A stretch of DNA of 64,000 nt from Acridotheres tristis (taxonomy: Eukaryota > Chordata > Aves > Passeriformes > Sturnidae), in the NCBI GenBank assembly GCA_037013685.1, contig CM072888.1, positions 9,343,034 to 9,407,033 on the forward strand, written 5' to 3'. The stretch's first letter is position 1. Each line of letters begins with the position of its first letter. Position numbers and translations under genes: made by a program. Positions 26,976 through 36,739 of the stretch are shown piece after piece. A model generated the notes under the pieces. That model was not told the DNA's origin and ran no database searches. It saw only the letters and a program-made list of their open reading frames with translations.

Positions 26976-27646
26976 TTAGTTCTGCCGGACATCTTGCAGC
27001 AGCTTGTTAATTTCTGCCACCAGCTCGCTGGCATCCATGAGTTCGTGTTTGCCATCGCTGAGGTGGTTGAGCACATTGTCAAAATCATCTTCCTCGTAAT
27101 TCTCCGGGATCTCCTCCATGGCTGGCAGCCATTTGGACGAAGGCTGCGCTCCCGAGTGAGTCCCCAGAGCGGGCCCGGTGTTGGCCGGGTTTTGGAAGTG
27201 CGTGCTGGCTGCCCAGGCTGCCACCCCCGGCGGATAATTGACATTCTTGGCTGGCAGATGTCCCTTCCTGCGCTCCAGCGAGTTGGAGCGATCCATCTCA
27301 CTGCACTCCGCGTAGGCATCCAGCGAGGGAGGCAGCAGGCGCTGGAAGACGCTGCTCATTTCGGAGAGCAGCGAGGAGGTGCAGGTGTCCCCTGGCTCCT
27401 CCTCGCTCTGGCAGTCCTTCCCAAATGTTGAAAAGCTCTTCTTCTTCTCACCGGCGTCCGCTGCCTGGGCGTCCTCCTCGAGGCCCTGGTGCTGCTGCTG
27501 CTGCAGGTGCTGCTGGGGCGCCTGGAACTCCTCCCCAGGGATGAACATGTTGCTTCTGTAGTCGGAGGAGGGAGAGGGCAGAGGTGGCATCCAGCACTGG
27601 TCCGAGTGGCCCAGGACCCTGCACTCCTCCGTGCACAGGCGCGTGG
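26976..27646 (-). CDS. PCDH18: PCDH18 coding exon 4, C-terminal tail
   Basis: The last coding exon is 671 nt: it completes Ala913, encodes residues 914-1135 and ends with TAA at 26976-26978. The acceptor is CTCTTGCAG. It opens with the cysteine-rich CM2-type motif [17 protein letters not shown] (917-933). A glutamine-rich run at about 956-966 is encoded partly by CAG repeats. FSTFGK at 984-989 fits the WIRS consensus (hydrophobic, x, T/S, F, x, x), which in PCDH10, 17, 18 and 19 is known to bind the WAVE regulatory complex. The end is an acidic and amphipathic block (EENY-like acidic patch, then [16 protein letters not shown]), strongly conserved in the family. Codon third positions are GC-rich compared with the AT-rich surroundings. 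The frame remains open upstream into the intron to 27839, but that part has no PCDH18 similarity. Confidence 0.96.
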
Positions 27647-30600
27647 CTGCAAGAGAGACACGAGCAGAGTGAGCGTCCCCTCCCTCCTGCTGCTCACAGC
27701 ACCTGCACTCGTCCTGTCTCTGGATGAGAACATCTCTGGAATCTCCCCAGAGATGATCAAATCCACGGTTTGGTTTCACCTTCGAGGTGGCGAGCACAAA
27801 TGGCCTGGTACTTCCATTCTCAAGAACGAGAACAACCAATGCAGCTCATGTAAGACAGTAATGCAATCTCTTAACTAAGCCTGAAGATAAACGTGGAAAA
27901 ACAAGCACTTGTGGCTTGAAGCCACACAAGCCCTTTGCACAGTTCTAGCTCATTAAAAAAATATAAAATAAAAGGAAGAAATTTCTACCTCCAAGCACTC
28001 ACTTGTGTTTTAGTGAAGTCTTCCACATGCAACTAGTGAGGCATATCAGAGCAATCAAGTGGGAATAAATAGACAGCAGAAAAAAAGAGCAAAGAATAAT
28101 AACATGCAGAGGAATCTCCTTTTCCACTAAACAACTCATTTGTTCTGACAAAGAAGTGTCTGTAGAACTCAAAGTGATCCACTGCCATATTACCTTTTTA
28201 ACTAAATCAGTTAAATTTTGGTATGCTATCAGAACACCTAGGATCTAATGCCCAGCCTGTGTGACTCTGGTGTTTATACTGAATTTATGCTCTCAGGTGC
28301 ACTTGCAGCTCTGTAGCTCAGGTTACTGGCCCATGCTGGCTCAGGCCTTGGCATAAGGAGGGCATCCCACGGGATGGGAATCCAGGTCAGCCATGAGGGG
28401 TGAAGAGCACAGGGACAGCAGAGCTGCTCTCTCAGCTTCTCGGTTTATTGATGTCTCTCAGGGAGAAACAATAAGATGGGGCAAATGACTGCAACCCTGA
28501 GCACTACAGTGGTCCAAACTGGCCCATGGAGGGGCACTGCAAGAGTCCTTTGCAAACATTCCAAGAGTTCTGGGAATGGCTCCTGGAAGCAGAGACAGGC
28601 AAAGCCCAATTTGACAGACCTGCAGAGAGGGATGTGCCAGGAGAGACGCTAAATTTTCCACTCAAAGGGAACACATGGTAGGACACAAAGCCTCGCCTCA
28701 GGCTGGGTGTCTGTGTGCCTGCCAGAGATGCTGGAGAGGATCTGGGTGCTGCTGGGGCCTGAACGGGTTTGAGTCACCAGCTTCAAAAGACAGCTTTCAG
28801 AAATGACAGACTCTTTGCATTTTGCATATTTTGACCATAAGAAACTCCTGCCCTAATCACAGGCTAGATATTCCACACAGAATAGTTTCTTGCTCTTTCT
28901 CAGTATATATAATGACTGCATAAGAAATGTTTGCAGTCATGCCCTGGAAGTTTTCCTTGCTCTCTCAACACATTTCCCATCTGGCTCTGGATCCACTCCG
29001 TTTATCAAAAAATCTTTTTGTGGTGGTGTCAGCAGAATTGAAGAGAGTATTTCACTTTAGGGCATACTAGTGATTTATAAAGACCCACTCTCATACTGTC
29101 AGCACTATTTATTTTTGCACTTTACACAGCCTATCATATTGTTTGCTTTCCTAATGGCCTTTCCATTCCTATGAGTATAAACTTTCTCTGTGCCATGCAT
29201 GCAACAGTATGATTTTTTTTCAAGACTACAAGCTCAGACTGCAGCCTGGATCTTGCACAATCTATTGCAAAATAACTGCTGATCCAGGAAGTTTCAAACA
29301 AACAAAACAAACTAGAATATATCCGTGGCTGAAGTTTTGCTACAAGTGACTGAAATGCCTGCAAGTGTTTGTTGCCATGTTTTTACAGAAAATGCCCAAG
29401 AGTTAGAACTGTCAAAAGACATCTAAGTGATCCATGAACTGTTCTCAAGTCATCCCAGAAGGTGAGGATTACACTTCTAATAAAGAAGATTCCTTTAAGA
29501 CTCCTTTAAATTCATTAGATACTTTCAGTGGTCTAGCATTTCATTAGTAGTGAAGTTTGCCTTAGTGCCAGTTTTGAAGCCGTTGTTACCAGGAATGGTT
29601 TTGATTTAAAATAATAAATTCCGACATTCCTGACCGTAAGATCAAAAAATACTCTGAAGTAACTGAATAACTGAATGGTGACACAATCTGTCCTTAAACC
29701 AGCAATAAGTTTTAAAATGTCCAGATGCACAACAGCTTTTCTTTTTTTCCTTTTAATTTCCTTTCCAGAATCTAAAGCTTGCTGGTTAAGATTTAAAAAG
29801 AAAAAGAAAAAAGTCTTTCAAGGACAGTTATGGAACTTTCTGATCATGTAATTTGTGGAGTTTTGAGGGACTGACTCCATTCCTTTCTTGTTCCACCTTA
29901 AACAGACAAACTTCCCACAGCATTTTTGCCTGTGTCTCCAGACTGACAATGCAGAAACCTTTCAGAATGGAGAACAGGAAGCCTTCAGGAAGTTTTCTTT
30001 TCCTTTTCATATACTGGGATTGTAGATCAATTCAGGCCTCATCTGAACAGGTTCAAGAGACTTATCTGAAGGATTAAGGCCATGCATAGCAGTAAATGGA
30101 CATCAGGGTGAGACTAAATACCAATCTTGATAGCCCAACCCAGTTCCGTCTGCACTGAGAGGAGTTTCCTTCACTTTGAATTTAATTAGCCTGGCATTTT
30201 TTGGAAATCCTATCCTTAGGCTTACTGTTTTAGAGAGGGAACTGTAAGAGCTGAAAATAGGTCATGGGCATTTCAGCCAGCTAAGAGGACAACCATTCCT
30301 GTCTGCTGGCAGCCCCCAGTTGCCCACTGTAAAGGGATCACTCCTCCTTGGCAGCAGCAGGGCTGGATGCCAGTGCAAACACCATTGCACTTCAAGCTCC
30401 CCAGGCCAACTGAGAGCTCCAGCAGATCCCCCCCTGCCTCCTTGCTAAAGCATAGGAGAGAATGAGACATGCCTCATGCTAGCTGGCAGAGGAATAAGTA
30501 GTAGGAGTTAGGGAGGATGAGGATAAAAATATATCAGAAGTCCAGATTTAGGTTAAGGATTCTGAAAACAGAGTAACTCCTCAAGGCCTCCAGCTCTGAG

Positions 30601-33600
30601 CATATTTGAGGAGGTAGAGGAATGGCTGGGTAAGTGATACAAGACCTAGACTGGAGCAAAATATGCACAGAAAATTTTGAAGTTAAAATGCATAGGAAAA
30701 ACACGTACTTGAACTTTCGGCTTTCTGTCTTGTTGAGCATAACAACCCTGGTTAATGCATGGGGGTCACTTTAGGAAGGCCATGAGCTGCACCAACCCCC
30801 AATGCAAAAGGGCCTCCATTTATAAAATTACTTTACTAAACTTGTTAAATTTATAAACTTCGTTCAGTGAACCCTACTGAAATTATCTGGCCCTCTGGTT
30901 ATACAGAGAAAACTAAATAGGATCTGAAGCAAGAACAAGATCTAGGGTACAACCAGAGGCTGTATAATTATTAAAGTGATTACAAAATTATTCTATCCGT
31001 ATTAAGTATGAATTCCCATGACCTTTTATTCAACTTTTATTTGGGCATAAATTAAAAAGCAATACTTCATACACATGAATATGTATACGTATGTTTATCC
31101 TACTACCACTCACCTTTTTCTATTTTTTTTTTCTTTTCTGCCCTCTGCCCCTGAATTGTACCTCTTAAGCTCTTGCTTACAGAAATTAGGGTTGCAAGAT
31201 TTAAAATTTCGGAAATATTTAGAACCTTCCCCTGCTACTCAAGATCATTTTTCAGTGGGAAAAAAATTTTTCTTTCTTCTCCATCTATATTTCTAGTTCA
31301 CTTTCACGCTCAGTTTCTAAATGGTAAAAATTTGTATCACATGGGTAAAATCCACTGCAGAAACCTATCTCCCAAATTATAGTTCACTGTATTTTTAACA
31401 AACCACAACTGCCTGGCTTTGCAAAAACATCCACCCAGTCATTAAAAGTCTGAGGACTTGGAGCACATCATACTTTTAAGAGGAATCTGGAGCTAGCTCA
31501 TGATGTGAGTAACAAAAAAAGTAGGCATTGCTCTGGGTAGATTTGCAGTTGTATCTCAGGTTTCATTTCAGTAGATACATCAAGGCTTCAACTCAGTATT
31601 TATCATGAAGCAAAGTAAAAGGAAGGAAATACAGGACTTGAAAGCTAAAGAATTTTTGCTTTCTCAGTAGTAGTTTTATCAAAGTGACAGCCAGGCAGAA
31701 CTGTAAATAAACTGCTCAGCTTCCATTGTGCTCTTACCTGCAGGAATTCTCCCATCTGTAAGGAAAAGGTCACTGAATCCTTCCCCAAGAAGTCTGTCAA
31801 TTGGAGACTCTCTCCCCAAATCATAATCACTGTCTCCAGCTTCACTATCACCCCGGCCACTGTCTTTCAAGCTGAATTTATCCATATCTTGTAGGGCATA
31901 TCTGTAAAGAGAATTGTGGAGAACTACATTATCTCAAGTATGTTATAGTCCACTTTCTGTTTAAAAATACATTTCTGTATTTTCTGATCCATGTACATTC
32001 ATATGTAGCAGAACAATCAGGATTCTTACCTGTAGCTTCTGGAATACTTGTTTCCCCGAAAACTTGGCCTTGGTTGATACTGGCCCTGGTGAAGCATCGA
32101 GAGAAGCTGAGAAACCTGCTAAAGAAAAGGTGAAAAGACTGATTCCTTGAAATGAAAGCTCAAGCTCCTAGCCATAAAAGCATTAATTTGTTTCTCAGAT
32201 TTGTTTGTGGTTTATTTTTTTTCTCCTTTAAGATTTAATTAAATCAAATTCCTGCACATATATAATGCAGTACAACAGACTATTTGGTAGTGTAGTGTCT
32301 GATACAGGAAACATCTGAAGACTCTATAAAATGAGGAAGTTCACTGCTGTTCATTAGCCTCTGAACTCATAATAATTAATTCCTTAATAAGTAAAACTAG
32401 CAATTAAACAGAGGTGGAGTTTTGCCTTGGTTTAATATATTAAAATCAAGCATGTATAATTCCAGGATCCTAATTAAAAAAAAAAAAACAAACAAAAACC
32501 AGCCTTGCTTTACATGTAAAGAGTTACCAGGACAGAGCTCTCATTTATTTAAGCCATGACCCAGCATTTGCAGTAAAAACTGAGACAGGGAGTCTCAAAG
32601 TTTGAGATACTGTGATCATATGTTACCGCAGCTGTACTCAAACTGTGTCAGAATGTTTTTAGTTCTGCATCCCCATTAATAAAAGAGTTTCCTGGATTGT
32701 TTCTTAATATAAATATTCAGGCACTCTTTCTCAGATGGAGCTTTACAGAGAGGAGGGAGAGGGAAGGCAAGGAAGAAAGAGTGAACAGTTAACCAGTGCA
32801 GAGCACTATGTTCCCCTCCATTGTTTTGACCTTACAGGGAAGAACCAAGGAATAATGCCATTAACAACAGATCTAACCCTGTTCCTCAGGGTAATGGAAT
32901 CTGTTGATGTTGGGAGTCAAACTGAAAAGCTGTGACATAGAGGAGAAATCCATGACACATTCCCATGAGGCACAGACCTGGCTGGCCCTTGCTCTCACAG
33001 GCTGCACACAGGGGTGTGTGTATGCCTCCAAACGAGTGTCTGCACACATGGATGTGCAAAAACAAGGTCTGGACCTTACCTCGACAGCCGGTGTAGCGTG
33101 GGTGAGTTCCAGGGAGAAATTCTCAGGCACGTGGTTGGAGGAGATGGTCACCAGGCTGTTCAGTGACTGGTGGCTGTGGTGGCTCTGCCTGCTGCCCATC
33201 TGCCCCCTCTCCAGGGCGGGGGATGATGATGGTGAAGCTCTGTGGTGAGATCTGATGGGTAGAGTGCCATTAACTGTTGGCACCAGCGTGATGTCCCCTT
33301 TGTGGATCTGCCTGGAGGGACGTTTTGGGTGGTGCTGGTAGGTGGATTCGGCCACACGGCAGTTGTAAGACCTGGTGTCCTTTTTCTCTCGATTGCACCT
33401 CGTAGCAAAGATAACCATGATAACCAGTAACACAGCACATATTGATCCTAAGGATATAATCGTTATCATGGAGATGTCCAGGGAGGGTTGGCTCACCAGA
33501 GTTGCTTCGGTGCTTGAAAATGAATAAACATGCTCCAAAATGGTACATTTCAGAAGAGCTTTAGTACTGAGCTGAGGGCTGCCTTTATCCTGGACTATCA

Positions 33601-35563
33601 CCAAAAACTCCCATTGTTTTGCTGGAACCGATTCAACACTCACATTGATAGAGATGTCACAAGTTTGGGGATCCATCACAAAGATGCTGTTTTCCTTGTC
33701 AGCTGCTATGGAGCAGCTGAGTTCAGAGTTCATACCGGAGTCTCTGTCTGTAGCCCTTATCCTGGTGACAAGAAAGCCGATTTCAGCATCTTTAGGGATG
33801 GAGATTTCTGCTGTGCTGTTGCGCAGCGCCGGCCCCACGATGACGGGAGCGTTGTCATTTTCATCAATGATGGTGAGCACGACCGTGGTGTTGCTAACGA
33901 GCTGCTGGCTCCCTCCATCCCTAGCTTGGACCACGAAGGCAATTTGATTTACTTCTTCGTGGTCAAAGGTTCGCAGGGCATAGATGGCCCCGTTGGAGGG
34001 ATCGATGGTCACATAGGTGGTTATAGAGCTTCCCAAAACAGAGTTCTCCAAAATAGTGTATGTCACCTGCCCATTGTCACCCAGGTCTGGGTCTGTGGCT
34101 GTGACTGAAGTGATGTATGCTCCCGGAGAGTTGTTTTCCAAGATAACAACTTCATATCTGTTTGTCTGGAAGCGGGGTGGGTTGTCATTTTCATCACTGA
34201 TTTGGACAGTAAAGTGTTTCACTGTGGAGAGACTTGGCGTTCCCTTGTCCTCTGCTATTACAGTCAAGATGTATTCAGATCTCTTTTCCCTATCAAGAGT
34301 GGCATTAGTCAAGATTAAATAGTTATTTTCATAAGTCTTTTGAAGTTTAAAGTGGCCATGCCCATGGAGCTTACAGACGATCTCTCCATTCACACCAGAA
34401 TCCTTATCTTGCACTCTGACCAGGGCAACAAAGGTGTCCAGAGGTGACCCCTCAGAAATGCAAGCTACCTCTTCTCTCTCCGTGGACATCAGATTTAAGT
34501 TGATTTCTGGCTTGTTGTCATTCACATCCACAACTTTAATTATAATTTTGCAGTGAGCTGGAATAGAATTTGGCCCCATATCCTGAGCCTGAGCGTCAAT
34601 TTCGTAGGATTTGGTTGCTTCATAGTCCACTTGCTTCAGCAGGGTCAGGTGACCTTTTTCTGGGTCTATCCTAAAAGTTTCTATAATTTTGGCAGACACA
34701 TGACTGCTAAAGGAGTACACGACCTTCCCATTGGCGCCCTCATCTGGATCAGTAGCATTGAGGTCTATGAGCAAAGTCCCAATAGGAGAGTTTTCCAAGA
34801 GCTGGATAATGTATGACTGCTGCTCGAACACAGGGCTGTTGTCATTGGAATCGGAAATGCTGATTTTCAGGAGGGATGACCCAGATCTCTGAGGCACCCC
34901 TTTGTCAGAGGCAGTGAGTTGGAGTTCGTAAGTGGACTTCAGCTCGCGATCCAGCTCTCTGACCACAATCAGCTCTGCATACTTAGCACCATCAGTCCTG
35001 GTTCTCACATCAATGCTAAAAAAATCGTTTGCAGAAAGGGAGTAAGTGTGAAGGGAGTTGTCTCCCACATCTGGATCAAAAGCACTGTCCAGAGGGATCC
35101 GAGTTCCTACAGCTGCACTCTCTGATATCTCGATAGGGATAAGAGCTCTGGAAAACTGCGGGGAGTTGTCATTAATATCCAGCACTTCAACTTCAACATG
35201 GAAAAGCTGCAGATGTTCAGTGGGCAGAGTGATCACATCAAACTCTATGGAGCAGTTTAAGTTTTTCTGGCACAGTTGTTCCCGATCAATTTTAGCTCCT
35301 ATGCTGATTTCTCCATTATCCTCACGGACTACAAGCAAGGGAGAATTCCCCCTCTGCATGGCTCTAAATCGAACCGAGGAAGGGTTAGGCATTTTTAGTA
35401 AAACATCAGCAACATCCTCCGATAGTCTTGCAATTACTGATCCAACCCTCTGCTCCTCATAAATCCTGTATTTCAAATTCTTGCCCAGCACAGCATTATT
35501 GCAAGATATTATGATCAGTGCAAAAATGAACAGAAAGTGCATTTTACCGTCGATTCGATACAT
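26976..35563 (-). CDS. PCDH18: Protocadherin-18 gene, coding span over four exons
   Basis: This is a single-pass membrane adhesion protein of the non-clustered delta-2 protocadherin group. Coding exons 35563-33080, 32118-32030, 31901-31738 and 27646-26976 join to 3408 nt, giving 1135 residues plus a TAA stop. Visible features in order are a signal peptide (about 1-27), six cadherin repeats (about 28-680) with linker motifs DINDNSP 129, DSNDNSP 238, DVNDNKP 346, DENDNPP 458 and DENDNAP 567, a membrane helix (about 699-720) and a roughly 415-residue cytoplasmic tail. I assign PCDH18 rather than PCDH10, 17 or 19 by recalled similarity along the whole length, with exons 2 and 3 nearly identical to the mammalian protein. 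Family knowledge: delta-2 members mediate weak calcium-dependent homophilic contact and link to actin regulators; PCDH18 is reported to bind the adaptor DAB1. No frameshift or premature stop is seen. Confidence 0.97.
27491..27516 (-). repeat. CAG repeat within PCDH18 exon 4
   Basis: Four consecutive CAG codons plus neighbouring CAG codons encode a Gln-rich stretch ([10 protein letters not shown], about residues 957-966). Length variation here would be in frame. Confidence 0.85.
27647..31737 (-). other. PCDH18 intron 3
   Basis: This 4091-nt GT-AG intron has donor GTAAGA and acceptor CTCTTGCAG, and splits the Ala913 codon after its first base. It contains only unremarkable AT-rich sequence, a moderately GC-rich stretch around 28.3-28.8 and 30.2-30.5 kb, and short A/T runs. 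I see no exon that would fit the known PCDH18 protein and no recognisable transposon. Confidence 0.92.
31738..31901 (-). CDS. PCDH18: PCDH18 coding exon 3, conserved acidic CM1-type motif
   Basis: This 164-nt exon supplies the last base of Arg858, residues 859-912 and the first base of Ala913. The acceptor is TTTACAG and the donor GCAG|GTAAGA at 31737. It contains the acidic motif [15 protein letters not shown] (871-885) followed by [15 protein letters not shown], corresponding to the conserved cytoplasmic motif called CM1 in delta protocadherins. This block is close to invariant in vertebrate PCDH18 as I recall it. The motif is thought to recruit cytoplasmic partners, but no specific ligand can be assigned from sequence. 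Confidence 0.96.
31902..32029 (-). other. PCDH18 intron 2
   Basis: This short 128-nt GT-AG intron has donor GTAAGA and acceptor CTCTTTACAG, and splits the Arg858 codon (two bases before, one after). Nothing else is recognisable in it. Confidence 0.94.
32030..32118 (-). CDS. PCDH18: PCDH18 coding exon 2 (cytoplasmic)
   Basis: This 89-nt exon encodes residues 829-857 (starting [13 protein letters not shown]) plus two bases of Arg858. It is too short to appear as an open reading frame by itself and was found from the expected protein and the splice sites. The acceptor is a pyrimidine-rich run ending TTTAG followed by CAG; the donor is CAG|GTAAGA at 32029. The peptide matches the mammalian tail as I remember it. 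The acceptor is a TAGCAG tandem site, so the first codon (Gln829) may be optionally skipped, moving the exon start to 32115. It lies in the cytoplasmic tail between the proximal basic segment and the conserved acidic motif. Confidence 0.95.
32119..33079 (-). other. PCDH18 intron 1
   Basis: This 961-nt GT-AG intron has donor GTAAGG at 33079 and a pyrimidine tract plus TTTAG at the acceptor. The reading frame of exon 1 continues open into the intron for 68 codons to a TAG at 32873-32875, so retention of this intron would give a protein with a different short tail of 896 residues. A poly-A/CAA run lies near 32469-32497. No other gene or repeat is seen inside it. Confidence 0.93.
33080..35563 (-). 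CDS. PCDH18: PCDH18 coding exon 1: signal peptide, EC1-EC6, membrane helix
   Basis: The large first exon encodes residues 1-828, typical of delta protocadherins, whose ectodomain is uninterrupted by introns. The chosen start is the ATG at 35563 (peptide [10 protein letters not shown]). The next ATG, at 35542, has a better context (A at -3) and also precedes the hydrophobic signal segment, so it is an alternative start. An in-frame TAA at 35609-35611 bounds the frame upstream. Approximate domains: EC1 28-130, EC2 131-239, EC3 247-350, EC4 355-460, EC5 466-570, EC6 573-680. DRE-type calcium motifs and the DxNDN linkers are intact. N-glycosylation sequons are visible at about 103, 269, 420, 477, 558, 582 and 640. 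The exon ends after a complete GAG codon (Glu828), followed by donor GTAAGG at 33079, so the junction is phase 0. Confidence 0.97.
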
Positions 35564-35720
35564 TTGTAAGTTTTCGCAATTAATTTCTCCCAATAAGTTA
35601 AAAAGCAATTATTCTGCCTTCTTTCGGTACCTTAAATCCAAAGCACATCTGGTCCTTTCCAGCGTGAAAACGCCTTTCTTTTTTTTTTTTTTTTTTTTTT
35701 AGCCAGCCAAGTATTAATAA
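35564..35720 (-). other. PCDH18: Putative PCDH18 5' UTR
   Basis: This is the sequence between the start codon and the transcription start predicted about 25-30 nt below the TATA-like element. On the transcript strand it includes an uninterrupted A22 tract (35679-35700). The transcription start is inferred only; initiation from further up in the CpG-rich region would give a longer leader. Confidence 0.4.
35679..35700. repeat. Poly-T tract (22) next to PCDH18 exon 1
   Basis: A T22 run, A22 on the gene strand, 116-137 nt upstream of the start codon. It is likely length-polymorphic. Confidence 0.97.
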
Positions 35721-35745
35721 CTTACAGATCAGAAAACTTTTTGCC

Positions 35746-35755
35746 TTTTTTTATA
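35746..35755 (-). promoter_or_regulatory. TATA-like element upstream of PCDH18
   Basis: The gene strand reads TATAAAAAAA about 183-192 nt upstream of the chosen ATG, at the edge of the CpG-rich region. It would place initiation near 35720. A TATA box next to a CpG island is less usual than a TATA-less island, so this may be fortuitous. Confidence 0.4.
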
Positions 35756-36051
35756 CACACCGTGCCGGGACATCCAGATAAAATCTGTAAGCAATCCACG
35801 CTTTCTCATTTGACTCGGCGCTCCTCTCGCAGGCGGGGATGCTCCGGGGCAGCGCGCTCCTCTCCCGCCGCCTGCATCCAGGGAGCGCCGGGCGCTGGCG
35901 GGATGGATCCGATCCCGTCCTCCCGCCCTTCTCCGCACTCGCCGCCCGACTGAACGCCCTCCCTCGCCGGCTCCAGCCTAAAATCCTCCGCAACTTCACT
36001 CCAAGTCCCCAGACAAAGCTTTCTGCCCGGCCTGTGCTGAGCCCGGTGCAG

Positions 36052-36056
36052 CCAAT
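36052..36056 (+). promoter_or_regulatory. CCAAT box (NF-Y type) in PCDH18 promoter
   Basis: The plus strand reads GCCAATGGG, a good NF-Y core (inverted relative to the gene), about 490 nt upstream of the ATG and adjoining the G-rich run. NF-Y acts in either orientation. Function is inferred from motif and position only. Confidence 0.4.
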
Positions 36057-36111
36057 GGGAGGAGAAGGGAAGGGAAAGGATGGGAAGGGGAGGGAAAGGG
36101 AGGGGAGGGGG
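36057..36111 (+). repeat. G-rich purine tract, G-quadruplex candidate
   Basis: These 55 bases contain many GGG/GGGG runs separated by one to a few purines, broken only by one T. This satisfies the usual quadruplex pattern several times over on the strand opposite the gene (template strand for PCDH18). Confidence 0.7.
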
Positions 36112-36129
36112 CGCGCAGCCCGGCGCGCC

Positions 36130-36140
36130 GGGGCGGGGGC
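36130..36140. promoter_or_regulatory. GC box (Sp1/KLF type)
   Basis: GGGGCGGGGGC matches the Sp1/KLF consensus inside the CpG-rich region, about 570 nt upstream of the PCDH18 start codon. Confidence 0.45.
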
Positions 36141-36739
36141 AGCGGGAGGGAGCGCGGGCGGCCTCCGGGCCGGCCACGGATGGGGGCTGGGGGGCGCAAA
36201 TGGCTAATGGGCAACTTTAAATCGACGTCTCTCCTCCCCACCCCCCGAATTTTCATGGCAGTTTCAAGCGGGGTTTTGTGGTTTTGATTCCTCCCCTTCC
36301 TGCCGCGAGAAATGCGATCGCGCTCCTTATTTCCATACTTTAGGTTAGCCCCTGTTTAACTCGCTGGGAGCTTTTGAGTGCGTTCGCTTAGTAAACGAGC
36401 TGGGACTGACGTCTCCCTGTCCGTGCCGCAAGAGCGTCTTCTTGCTGCTTGTTTACCCACAACCTGCATGTTCCCAATTTATGTGCTCCTGCCCGGAGCC
36501 CTGCGAGAGCTTCTCCGCTCCGCGAAACCTGCCCTCCTCCTTCCCAAGTCAGGAACATTTGGCATTCTCCGGTCCTTCCCCGCTGCCTCTCGCAGCATCT
36601 CTGCCCTCAGCGCAGCCGCCTCTGCCGGAGCCCCGTTCCTCTGTGTGTTCATGTGTGCGATTTTGTCTCTGAGCTTTTTTATGTGCTGTTCCAGCCCTAC
36701 TTCAGATGATCTTTTTCATCCTGTTTGAAACAGCACTTC

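Larger units (their letters stand above)
35800..36650. promoter_or_regulatory. CpG-island promoter region of PCDH18
   Basis: There is a sharp rise in G+C and in CpG dinucleotides, densest at about 35810-36260 and fading by 36.65 kb, in an otherwise AT-rich, CpG-poor window. It sits directly upstream of PCDH18 exon 1. It contains a CCAAT box at 36052-36056, a GC box at 36130-36140, CpG-rich GGCGCGCC near 36122 and a G-rich run at 36057-36111. CpG islands mark most vertebrate developmental gene promoters and often initiate in both directions. Several open frames here on both strands are side effects of the base composition. Confidence 0.85.

Noticed and set aside
27647..27839. Upstream extension of the exon 4 frame, possible alternative first exon
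   Set aside because: The extension crosses a clean CTCTTGCAG acceptor and has no family similarity; there is no promoter evidence here.
26967..27878. Plus-strand open frames of 154 and 129 codons and a second minus frame of 136 codons over exon 4
   Set aside because: Shadows of PCDH18 exon 4 caused by its GC-rich third positions.
33160..35462. Open frames up to 192 codons antisense to or out of frame with PCDH18 exon 1
   Set aside because: Shadows of the long cadherin-coding exon.
35806..36728. Several 70-123 codon open frames in the CpG-rich region
   Set aside because: High G+C removes stop codons by chance. The frames are Pro/Arg/Ala-rich on both strands and lack similarity.
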